Below, one piece after another: positions 41,625-49,700 of a stretch of 64,000 nucleotides of DNA (position 1 is the stretch's first letter; the number at the start of each line of letters is the position of its first letter). The DNA lies in the NCBI GenBank assembly GCA_963823675.1, contig CAWGMT010000008.1, forward strand, positions 1,488,001 to 1,552,000. The letters are read 5' to 3'. The notes beneath the pieces are model-generated. The model was not told the origin of the DNA and searched no databases. It saw only the letters and a program-made list of their open reading frames with translations. A program made the position numbers and the translations under genes. Source of the stretch: CAWGMT01 sp963823675 (GTDB taxonomy: Bacteria > Planctomycetota > Planctomycetia > Isosphaerales > Isosphaeraceae).

Positions 41625-42144
41625 GTCATTGTGGCCAGATCGTCGGGCCTGAGTTCGACGTCCAGAGGCGGGCTCGGAAGATGTGGAAAAGTCGCACCCG
41701 CCCATCCCGAATCTCGATCCTCAAGCCGGGCATCCGCTCGAGCACGGTCCTGCAAAAGCCCAAGATGCTTTTGATGAGCGAGCCGATGACTTCGTTCGTT
41801 TCCTGGCTGTCGTAGACCGTAACGAGGTCGTCAACGCGCTCGGCGTAGAACCGATCGGGCCTGGCGAGGAACTCAACATCGTCTTCGTCTCGCCGCAATC
41901 CCTCGAAGATGGCAGTTGGCTGCTGCAAGACGTGTACGTTGAGGCACAGGGATACGGCGGAGACGAGGCCGCATCCGTGCACATTGAAGGCGCTGCCTCG
42001 ACGCAGACGGCCCAAAACCGGAGAATTCCCTCGAGCCGGAATCCATTGTTGTAGCGGCGCTGCGGTTCGCTTCGGGTATGATGAGGGCGAGAAGGGAAAC
42101 CCTTGCAGGATCCGAGCCTCCCAACCTGCCTCAACTAACATCAT
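41561..42144 (-). CDS. Hypothetical protein (one frame change)
   Basis: Minus-strand frame with DVEFLARPDRFYAERVDDLV, NEVIGSLIKSILGFCRTVLE and MPGLRIEIRDGRVRLFHIF; after a change near 41680 it goes on PLDVELRPDDLATMTYEKLI and ends QVAEESDVESEMCVA. The good part is about 110 residues; the first 60 codons (from 42144) look non-native, so the true start may be internal. Family not recognised. Its 3' end lies inside the truncated PIN gene. Confidence 0.4.
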
Positions 42145-42391
42145 CTGTCGCGACCGCTCCCAAACCGCCCCAGCGATTCAGTCTGACCAGGTTCCCTTTC
42201 TGGCAGCCTTGTCGGGCGTGACGGGTGGCTCCGAAAGAATGTCCGCCATCTGGAGCCTTCCGCCCGTGGATTGCGTTCTCGCGCCGAGAGATCCAGGAAA
42301 TGACCGGCAGGAAACACATTGAGAAGCACGACACGTTTGGACTTCAATTGACCCAAGTTGAAAGGAATCTCATCCTTGAAGGTCGAACATC

Positions 42392-43414
42392 ATGGGCGAA
42401 GTAAGCAGGCGACTTCATCGCATCGAGGGCGAGATGCAAGATGCAAACGGTCATGCGCACAAGACAATGCCAACGGTGACCTCGCAAACCATTCCAGGGA
42501 TGCAAGCATCGGAGATCGGCTCACGCTTACCGCACACTGGGATTGCCCGGAAACGACGGCGAATTCTGATTTGGGCACTGAACGTCCTCGTCGCCGTCGT
42601 CGTGCTCTGGCTGCTTACTGCTTACGTAATTCTACCTGCACTCTGGAGGCACTATGAGCACCATCCCGCTCTCGAAAACGCCCCCAAGACAACTCGAACC
42701 GCTCAGGGAATCCCCGGCGATCCACTCAACATCGGTCTGATCGGGACTGAGGACGAAGTGGTGCAGACAATGCTCGGTTCCGGCTGGCACGCCGCCGATG
42801 CGATCACGCTGAAGTCGAGCCTTCACATCGCCAGCAGCGTGGTTCGTGACCGCCCCTACACCGAATCGCCCGTCAGCAGCCTATTTGTCTTTGGGCGGAA
42901 GCAAGATCTGGCTTTCGAGAAACCTGTCGGCGACAACCCCAGTCGTCGCCACCACGTCCGGTTCTGGAAGTCCAACGCACTCGGGCGAGGCGGCGTGCCA
43001 TTGTGGATCGGTGCCGTGACCTATGACAAAAGCGTGGGATTCAGCCACCGCACCGGTCAGATCACACACCACATTGGTCCAGACATCGATGCCGAGCGGG
43101 ACGGACTCGTCGCTGATCTCCGCAACGGTGGCTGGTTGAAGGAGACTTTTCAGGTCACCGGAATCGGGGCAACCGTCATGGGACGGAACGGTGGAGGTGA
43201 CCGGTACTACACAGACGGTGAACTCACCATCGGTGTCCTCTCCTCGCTCGAAACACACGGGAAGAGACCCGATCGGCTTGCGAACCCCGTTGCCATCCAG
43301 ATCAAGGAACAACTTTGGTCGGCAATCCGCCCGTTGCTTCAGTCTTTGCCTGGTCAGTGGAGGAGATTTCTTGAAGCTCGTTGCCGCAACACCCGATTCG
43401 ACGCCCTTGCCTGA
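42392..43414 (+). CDS. LssY C-terminal domain protein, membrane-anchored
   Basis: 340 residues. One membrane segment near residues 58-80 (ILIWALNVLVAVVVLWLLTA). The rest is an LssY C-terminal domain: DPLNIGLIGTEDEVVQTMLG, SGWHAADAITLKSSLHIA, SSLFVFGRKQDLAFEKPVGD, RRHHVRFWKS, VGFSHRTGQITHHIGPDIDA and GRNGGGDRYYTDGELT. Many LssY domains are joined to a PAP2 phosphatase; here only the C-terminal domain is present. Start could also be ATG 42434. Domain faces the periplasm if the anchor is N-in. Function unknown. Frame intact. Confidence 0.75.
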   Translation: MGEVSRRLHRIEGEMQDANGHAHKTMPTVTSQTIPGMQASEIGSRLPHTGIARKRRRILIWALNVLVAVVVLWLLTAYVILPALWRHYEHHPALENAPKTTRTAQGIPGDPLNIGLIGTEDEVVQTMLGSGWHAADAITLKSSLHIASSVVRDRPYTESPVSSLFVFGRKQDLAFEKPVGDNPSRRHHVRFWKSNALGRGGVPLWIGAVTYDKSVGFSHRTGQITHHIGPDIDAERDGLVADLRNGGWLKETFQVTGIGATVMGRNGGGDRYYTDGELTIGVLSSLETHGKRPDRLANPVAIQIKEQLWSAIRPLLQSLPGQWRRFLEARCRNTRFDALA

Positions 43415-43623
43415 ATCATACCGGGTTAACGGGGTGCTGGTTGCAGGAGAAGATCAGGGAGGCCCTCTTGGAGGAGCAAACCGGTCGCCAATTTCCTCCC
43501 CGGAGATGGATACGAACGCAATCAGGGATCGGACGGGTTCCTTGGGATCAGGGGCTTCAGCATTTCAACCGACCCATCTCGCGCCTTCCGGGCAGGGCCG
43601 GCGGTTGGAGAACCATCGTCACG

Positions 43624-43896
43624 TCAACGCGACACCGAAAGTCTTGCGGCCACGTCCGCAAGGAGGCGGTCAAACTCCGCCCCATCGAGCAGGCCTTTCG
43701 CATCCAGCATGGTGCGGACGACAGCGAGGTGGCGCGGAGCGACTCTCTGGTTGGGCCGGTAAGTGGGCAAGAAGATCTTTGTCTCCGAGTCGTTGTGGCG
43801 GAATCCCATGTGAGACTTCGGCACGACCACTTCGGCAAACGCCAGATCCAGCAGGAGCCGACGCAGATCGCCAAAAGAAATCGCTGGCTTCGACAT
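43624..43896 (-). CDS. HicA-like small protein
   Basis: 90 residues from ATG 43896: ISFGDLRRLLLDLAFAEVVV, PKSHMGFRHNDSETKIFLPT and VAPRHLAVVRTMLDAKGLLD. The SHxxFRH centre and size fit HicA-like double-stranded-RNA-binding toxins, in which the His is catalytic. No HicB partner follows; directly upstream is a broken DUF4365 frame that runs in phase into this gene. Frame intact. Confidence 0.55.
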   Translation of the reverse strand: MSKPAISFGDLRRLLLDLAFAEVVVPKSHMGFRHNDSETKIFLPTYRPNQRVAPRHLAVVRTMLDAKGLLDGAEFDRLLADVAARLSVSR

Positions 43897-44070
43897 CGGG
43901 CTGTGTCCTTCGATGCTGTTGTTGGTGGTCATGAACGCGTCGTACCCGTAATCGTGCTGGATCTGCTGCGGGGTATGGCCGCAGAGGAGAATGTAACGCT
44001 CCAGGTGATTGAGACCGAGGTCCGCGATAACGTGTTCGCGCGTGCGCAGCTTCCGGAGAGGCCATGTCAT
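43897..44070 (-). pseudogene. DUF4365 N-terminal fragment
   Basis: RTREHVIADLGLNHLERYIL then LCGHTPQQIQHDYGYDAFMT and TNN is the start of a DUF4365 domain (PD-(D/E)xK-related, found with defence genes). After about 50 residues it breaks and runs in frame into the HicA-like gene. The rest of the domain, with its later catalytic residues, is missing. Confidence 0.5.
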
Positions 44071-44298
44071 CCTTTGGGCTCCAACGAGGAGCTTGCAACG
44101 GCGGCGCGCCCCAATCCGATTGCCCGATCATATATCGTACCACCTGGCTCTTTTCGGGGCGTAAGTTTTCCCACCGGATCTTGGACGAAATAAAGGCTCT
44201 TCGCATTTTCGTGTGGGTGGTTTTGACTGCTTTTTCGAGAGCAGCGCAGTCAAGAAACGGATTGAGAACCCCTGTCTGCGTTATGCGGCGGAGCATTG

Positions 44299-44520
44299 TC
44301 GACGCTGAGCATCGCGAACGGAGGAGTTGCTCGGCTTCCATGCGGGCTTTCGCGGCGTCAACGCCTGGGTTCGGCGGACACCAGACGCAACTCCGCGGGT
44401 TCGGGGGATACCATGCGCAACTCCGGCTCATTAATTGGGTGTGGTGTCCCCGGAACCCGGGGGACACCATGCGCAACTCCGGCTCATTAATTGGGTATGG
44501 TGTCCCTGGAACCAGAGATT
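44299..44520 (+). repeat. Dispersed REP-like repeat, copy 2, with two palindromes
   Basis: Contains the block shared with 34431-34580 and then two tandem palindromic units. The second has perfect 10-bp arms, GGGACACCAT (44461-44470) and ATGGTGTCCC (44497-44506), around GCGCAACTCCGGCTCATTAA TTGGGT. The first (44404-44453) has imperfect arms. It abuts the 3' end of the HepT gene and could act as a terminator-like hairpin. Confidence 0.7.
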
Positions 44521-44867
44521 TGCCCTTTCGTCAATTCCTCCTTGAAGGCTTGGACCGTCGTCAGGAGCTCAGGAATCTTGTTCTCAACCACGTCCCAAAC
44601 GATGTCGTCATCGACCCTGTAATAAACATGCGAGATCCAATCTCGCATTCCTGCGATCTTCTTCCATTCGATGCCAGGCATTCTGGCTCTCAGATCCTCC
44701 GGAATGTTCTTCGCGGCCTCGCCGATGACTTCGATGTTCCGCAGGATCGCATCCATAACAAGTTCTTGTGCTGCCAGTTGTTCATGATCCAACCCCGATC
44801 TGAACCGGAGAATTTTCTCGCAGCAAGCGATGATATCGTCGATACGTCGATTGGGATCACGGGGCAA
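44487..44867 (-). CDS. hepT: HepT-like HEPN toxin (DUF86)
   Basis: 126 residues from TTG 44867, which has AAGGAGG six bases upstream, a strong ribosome site that decides the start. DPNRRIDDIIACCEKILRFR, QELVMDAILRNIEVIGEAAK, and the HEPN signature MRDWISHVYYRVDDDIVW with Arg-x4-His. HepT is an RNase-like toxin neutralised by the MntA nucleotidyltransferase, which AMPylates it. It overlaps mntA by 11 bases. The 3' end runs into a REP-like palindrome. Frame intact. Confidence 0.85.
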   Translation of the reverse strand: MPRDPNRRIDDIIACCEKILRFRSGLDHEQLAAQELVMDAILRNIEVIGEAAKNIPEDLRARMPGIEWKKIAGMRDWISHVYYRVDDDIVWDVVENKIPELLTTVQAFKEELTKGQISGSRDTIPN

Positions 44868-45150
44868 GGACGGCCTCCTTATCGATCTCCGCTTGCATGG
44901 CCGGACTGAGACATTTCGGTGTGAGGAGATCAACCCGCGTGCCAAATAGGTCTTGAAGGTCGAGCTTCAGTCCCATGAACCTGTCGAATGTGGCCTTACC
45001 CTCGAAGGTTACGAGGACGTCCACGTCGCTCGTATCCTCGTTGTCCCCCCGTGCCGTCGAGCCGAAGACCGCAAGCGACCTCACCCCGTACTTGGATTTC
45101 AATCCGGGGGACTCGGCATAGAGGCGTTCCAAGATCGTTTGTCGGTTCAT
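44857..45150 (-). CDS. mntA: MntA-like nucleotidyltransferase antitoxin
   Basis: 97 residues from ATG 45150. VRSLAVFGSTARGDNEDTSD then VDVLVTFEGKATF is the minimal nucleotidyltransferase motif GSxxRG...DxD. It precedes and overlaps hepT, the classic antitoxin-first order. It is expected to add AMP to a tyrosine of HepT (its RxxxxHxY region) and block it. Intact frame and intact partner, so this module is probably functional. Confidence 0.85.
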   Translation of the reverse strand: MNRQTILERLYAESPGLKSKYGVRSLAVFGSTARGDNEDTSDVDVLVTFEGKATFDRFMGLKLDLQDLFGTRVDLLTPKCLSPAMQAEIDKEAVLAP

Positions 45151-45559
45151 GGTACCGTGCTTTGAGCTACTTGAGGCCCCGCGTCTGTGGCTCGAGCATC
45201 GCGCCAGGAGGGTTCCACCCCTTCAGCACCCTTACCTCGGGCCTGATCCAAAGCGGACGTCGTCTCGCCACGGCGCAGCCTGGGCGAGTCAACTCATCCG
45301 GTGAGAAGTCGATGTTCTCGACCTAAGCATTCTCACATTGAGGACACAACATGGCAAGGAGGGGAAGGCAGACATCAACTCTTCTCTACGACGCAAGGTG
45401 CGCGGGTCACTGATACAAGTGGGTGTCGGGGAGTCACCCCCCAGCGCAAATTGGGTGTCGGGAAGTCAGCCCCCGCGCCGGGCGTAGGGAGGCATTGCAA
45501 CGCCTGGCGGTGTAGACTCAAAATAAGATCAAACCAGACAACGAGCACAAAAAAGAATC
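45151..45559. other. Intergenic region with a 22-bp direct repeat
   Basis: About 400 bases without a gene. GGGTGTCGGGGAGTCACCCC plus CC at 45421-45442 recurs at 45453-45474 with two mismatches, 32 bases apart. This may be a regulatory site or debris. Short frames here lack any family signal. Confidence 0.5.
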
Positions 45560-45829
45560 ATGACGAAGGCACTGCATGGCAAAGTCCACGGCAAGACCAT
45601 TGAATTCGATGAGGACCTCGGCGTCGTCGATGGGCAAGAAGCCGAAGTCCAGGTGAAGATGATCCGTCCCAAGAACCGGCTGCCGGGACCGCCGCCAGGA
45701 TTGAAGGCAGGCAGGCCGAGTGCGGCCGCCGGCATGCTGGCGGATTAGTGGACGGAGGAAGATGACCGTATGCTGGAACAGATCTATCAGGATCGCAAAC
45801 GGGAAACTCGGCGGCACATTCCGGAATGA
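45560..45829 (+). pseudogene. VapB-like antitoxin with an internal stop
   Basis: ATG 45560 gives TKALHGKVHGKTIEFDEDLG then VVDGQEAEVQVKMI, a common antitoxin start. After GMLAD a TAG at about 45746-45748 interrupts, and the same frame continues WTEEDDRMLEQIYQDRKRET to TGA 45827-45829, matching the usual antitoxin C-terminus. The TAG probably replaces a Glu codon. The end overlaps the ATG of a PIN toxin. Confidence 0.6.
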
Positions 45830-45978
45830 GCTTTCTGCTTGATACCAAGATTTTCGCGGCGCACCTCTTGCGACCCGCCGGCCCGGCCCGTCGCACATTC
45901 CAGCTCGCTGGCGGAATCACCACGCAGAGGGTCGGTCAGGCGGAGCCGTACACGGGAGGCTGCGGTGCCTTGGTATGA
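45826..45978 (+). pseudogene. VapC-like PIN toxin cut off after about 25 residues
   Basis: ATG 45826 overlaps the antitoxin stop. MSFLLDTKIFAAHLLRPAGP carries the first catalytic Asp of a PIN domain; from about residue 27 the sequence no longer fits and ends at TGA 45976. The three later acidic residues are missing. A BrnT-like gene starts inside its end. Confidence 0.55.
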
Positions 45979-46213
45979 TATTATCTGGAATTACGAGCCG
46001 GGTGGCAACGTGGACCACGTTGCGGAACACGGGCTCACTCCCGAGGAGGTGGAGGCCGTAATTTGCGACCCATTGGAAAAGACCACCAGCCGCACTTCAG
46101 GCCGACCCGTGGTGACGGGTTACACGTCCGACGGCAGGCTCATCTTGGTCGTATACGAGGAGATCGATGATGTCACGGTCTACCCCGTGACGGCGTACGC
46201 GCTCGAGGACTAG
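45965..46213 (+). CDS. BrnT/DUF4258-like small toxin
   Basis: 82 residues from GTG 45965: PWYDIIWNYEPGGNVDHVAE then HGLTPEEVEAVICDP, GRPVVTGYTSDGRLILVVYE and VYPVTAYALED. The HVAEHGLTPEEVE block followed by strands with a V-T-A-Y end is the pattern of BrnT-type RNase toxins. The next gene, 35 bases downstream, is antitoxin-like. Frame intact. It starts within the remains of a PIN toxin, so the pair probably moved in next to or into that module. Confidence 0.6.
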   Translation: MPWYDIIWNYEPGGNVDHVAEHGLTPEEVEAVICDPLEKTTSRTSGRPVVTGYTSDGRLILVVYEEIDDVTVYPVTAYALED

Positions 46214-46248
46214 CGGCCAGGAATTCACGAGACCAATGGAGAATCATC

Positions 46249-46545
46249 ATGAAACACGAAATTCGTCAGCGCGTCCTCCGGGAAGCAACTTCCGAAGACA
46301 AAGAGCGGCACCAACGCATCCGAGAGGAAATCGAACCGGAGCTGCCGGAGCTGAAACAGTGGGCGCGAGACGCCGCGGCGCGACATCAAGAGCGTGTGGC
46401 CGTCGGGACGGTGTTTACCGTCGACGAGACGACAGTGCTCGAAGCCATCGATGACTACGCAGCGAAGCACTCACTGGCCAGCCGCGGCGCTGTCGTCCGT
46501 GAAGCCCTCGCTCACCTCTTGGGAATCGAGATCCCACGGCAATGA
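46249..46545 (+). CDS. Ribbon-helix-helix-type antitoxin-like protein
   Basis: 98 residues. The N-terminal half is charged and helical (EDKERHQRIREEIEPELPEL); the C-terminal half (VFTVDETTVLEAIDDYAAKH then SLASRGAVVREALAHLLGIE) resembles a CopG/MetJ ribbon-helix-helix antitoxin. It follows the BrnT-like gene, as BrnA follows BrnT. I infer a toxin-antitoxin pair with DNA-binding autoregulation. Frame intact. Confidence 0.6.
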   Translation: MKHEIRQRVLREATSEDKERHQRIREEIEPELPELKQWARDAAARHQERVAVGTVFTVDETTVLEAIDDYAAKHSLASRGAVVREALAHLLGIEIPRQ

Positions 46546-46581
46546 TCGAACAATGGGTGATCGACCGTCTCAATCGGAAGA

Positions 46582-46627
46582 AGACTTTTCCTGGGCATGT
46601 TTCGCTCCGCCGCTGGTTTCCAAGCTT
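46582..46627 (+). repeat. 46-bp exact copy of part of the 34.6-kb repeat
   Basis: TTTTCCTGGGCATGTTTCGC then TCCGCCGCTGGTTTCCAAGC, identical to 34585-34630. No gene is shared between the two places, so it is a dispersed repeat or the footprint of a shared element. Confidence 0.8.
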
Positions 46628-46740
46628 TGACATAACGCGGGCCTGCCACATCGCGAGCCGGCTCCTGGTAATGTCCCCACTCCGTGAATTACAATAATTG
46701 TTGAATTTTGGTGCATGGAGGCGCGGACTGTATCTTCGCG

Positions 46741-49700
46741 ATGGGAGCGTTGCGCGTGCGAATCGCATCTGTAGTGGGCGTGCTGGCGACGACCGCAGTT
46801 GTGTTTGCCCTGCTGCTTCCTTCACGGCCGGCGACGGCCGCGGACGACCGGGAACTCAAAACGCTCGGGCAGGCGTATGAGGGCGAAATTCGGCAACTGG
46901 TTCAACGTTACTGCCACGAATGCCACTCCGAAAAACGGACTGAGGCCGATATCGACTTTAAGGCGTTCGCGACCTGGGCCGATGTGCGGAAGCACCCGCA
47001 GACCTGGCAAAAGGTACTCACGATGCTCGATAGCGGCCAGATGCCGCCTAAAAAGGCTCGCCAGCCGGCCGATGCGGAACGGGCTCGACTCCAGCAGTGG
47101 GTGAGCGGCTATCTCACGGTCGAGGCCGAAGCTCGGGCCGGCGATCCAGGGCGAGTGGTGCTGCGCCGGCTCAGCAACGCCGAGTACACGTACACTCTCC
47201 GCGACTTGACCGGCATCGATTCGCTGGACCCGGCGCGCGAGTTTCCCGGCGATGGCGCGGCGGGTGAGGGGTTCACGAATACCGGCAACGCACTCGTGAT
47301 GTCGCCGGCGCTCCTCACGAAGTATCTGGACGCCGCCAAGGCAGTCGCCAGCCATGCGGTCCTCTTGCCGGACGGGTTTCGGTTTTCACCTCACACCACG
47401 CCGCGTGACTGGACCGAGGAGATCCTGGCGCAGATCCGTCAGTTCTATCGCGAATTCAGCGATCCGCGTGGCGGCGACAAGGTGAATCTTCAAGGCGTCG
47501 TTTTTGACACCAACCAGGGTGGACGCCTGCCGCTTGACAGATATTTCGCCGCGACGATCGCCGACCGAGAGTCGCTCTTGCAAGGCCGGAAGAGCATGGA
47601 AACGGTCGCCCGCGAACACGGGCTGAATGCCAGGTATCTCGCGACGCTCTGGCAAAGTCTCGTCAGCCGCCAGCCATCGCTGCTCCTGGACGGCCTCCGC
47701 AATCGCTGGCGCGCCGCCAGGCCAGAGGACGCCGCCGCGCTCGCCGCCCTTGTTGCCGCGTGGCAAAAGGGACTCTGGCGGTTTACCACCGTCGGCCATA
47801 TCGGCAAAGTGGGAGGCCCCAAGAAGTGGCTCGAGCCAGTCACTCCGCTGATCGCGAAGCAAGAGGTGCGGTTCAAGATTCCGCAGTCGCCCGATGGCGA
47901 GCAGGTCACGCTTTCGCTGGTCGCGTCCGACGCCGGGGATGGCAACGAGCACGACTTCGTCGTGTGGCAACAGCCACGGCTCGTCGCGCCGGGACGGCCC
48001 GACCTGCTCTTGCGCGACGTCCGTGAGGTCACCCGCGACCTGGCAGCGCGACGCAAGCGTGTGTTTGCCGTCGCGGCCCGGTATCTGGATGCAGCCTCCG
48101 TGGCCGCCGCGGCACACGGCACGGCCGACGTGGAGCAACTGGCCCGGAAGCACGGCGTCGAAAGCGACGCGCTCTCGGCGTGGCTCGATTACCTCGGCAT
48201 CGGCTCCGGCGGCAGCGTTGCGCTCGGCGGGCATTTCACGAACAAGCTCACCAATGCTTCCGGCTACGACTTCATCAACGGCTGGGGCCGGAGCGAAACG
48301 CCGATGCTTTTGGCCAACGCGTCCGACAAACCCGTCCGCATTCCGGGCAACATGAAGCCGCACAGCGTCGCGGTTCATCCTTCGCCCACCCTGCGCGCCG
48401 CGGTCGGCTGGCGCAGCCCGGTGACGGCGACGTTTCGCATCGACGCGACGATCACTCACGCGCACCCCGAGTGCGGTAACGGCGTGACCTGGTCGCTCGA
48501 GCTCCGGCGCGGGGCGACGCGGCAGCGGCTCCAGAGCGGCATCGCGCAGGGTAGCAAGGAGGTTAAAGCGGGCCGGATCGAACGCCTTACCATTCAGTCC
48601 GGGGACCTCGTGTCGCTCTTGATCGGCCCACGCGACGGGAACCACGCATGCGACCTGACTGCGATCGAGCTGAAGCTATCAAGCGACGGCGGACGGACGT
48701 GGGATCTCGCCGCCGATGTGTCGAGCGACGTACTGGCCGGCAATCCGCACGCCGACCGGTTCGGCAATCAAGGTATCTGGCACTTCTACGCCGAGCCAGA
48801 CAAGGGCGGAAGCGAGCCCGCCCCGGTTATCCCCGCAGGGTCGGTGCTCGCGAGATGGCAACTGGCCGGAGACGCGGACGAGAAGCGCAAGCTGGCCGAC
48901 CTGGTGCAGAAACTCCTGACCGCCGGGCCGCCCGTGGTGCAAGACAATCCGGATGCGGCACTCTACCGGCAGCTTGCGTCACTCGGCGGGCCGTTGTTCG
49001 GCAAAATGCCCCGCGTCCGGGCCGGGGAAACGACGGAGAACGGGGCGCGAGCGAATGCGGCGCGAGCGAACGCGAAGCGCCAGGTTGCCGCGATGGAAGA
49101 GGCAGATTGGGGCCTCGATCCGGCGACGTTCGGCAAACATCCCAAGGGCGGCGCCATCGACGCCGCCAGCCTTTGGGTGCATGCCCCATCGGTGATTACC
49201 GTTCGTCTCCCCGGCGAGCTCTGCTCCGGCTGCGAGCTGGTCACGACCGGCGTGCTCGATCCGGCCACCGGCGCCCTGGGGAGCGTCCAGCTCGAAGTGG
49301 TCGCGGGCAGGCCGAGGCACGAACCCGGGCTGCTTCCCAGCCAGGCCATGGTGACTGTCGCCAACGGCCAGTGGACGGCGAACAATCAGCGAACGTCGTA
49401 CGCCACGCCGATCATCGTCAATGAAAACAACGCGACGCGGCAACGAATCGAGTCGGCATTCGATGACTTCCGCCGCTTGTTTCCCGCGGCCCTTTGCTAC
49501 ACCAAGATCGTGCCGGTCGATGAGGTCGTCACCCTGACATTGTTCTATCGCGAGGACGACCACCTCGCCCGGCTGATGCTCGACCAGAGCCAGCGATCAC
49601 GGCTGGACCGTCTCTGGGACGAGCTGCACTACATCAGCCAGGACGCGCTGACGCAGGTCGATGCCTTCGCTCAGTTGATGGAATACGCGACACAGGACGC

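Noticed and set aside
43191..43934. 247-codon plus-strand frame after the LssY gene
   Set aside because: It overlaps the LssY gene and the antisense of the HicA-like gene, and its sequence looks random.
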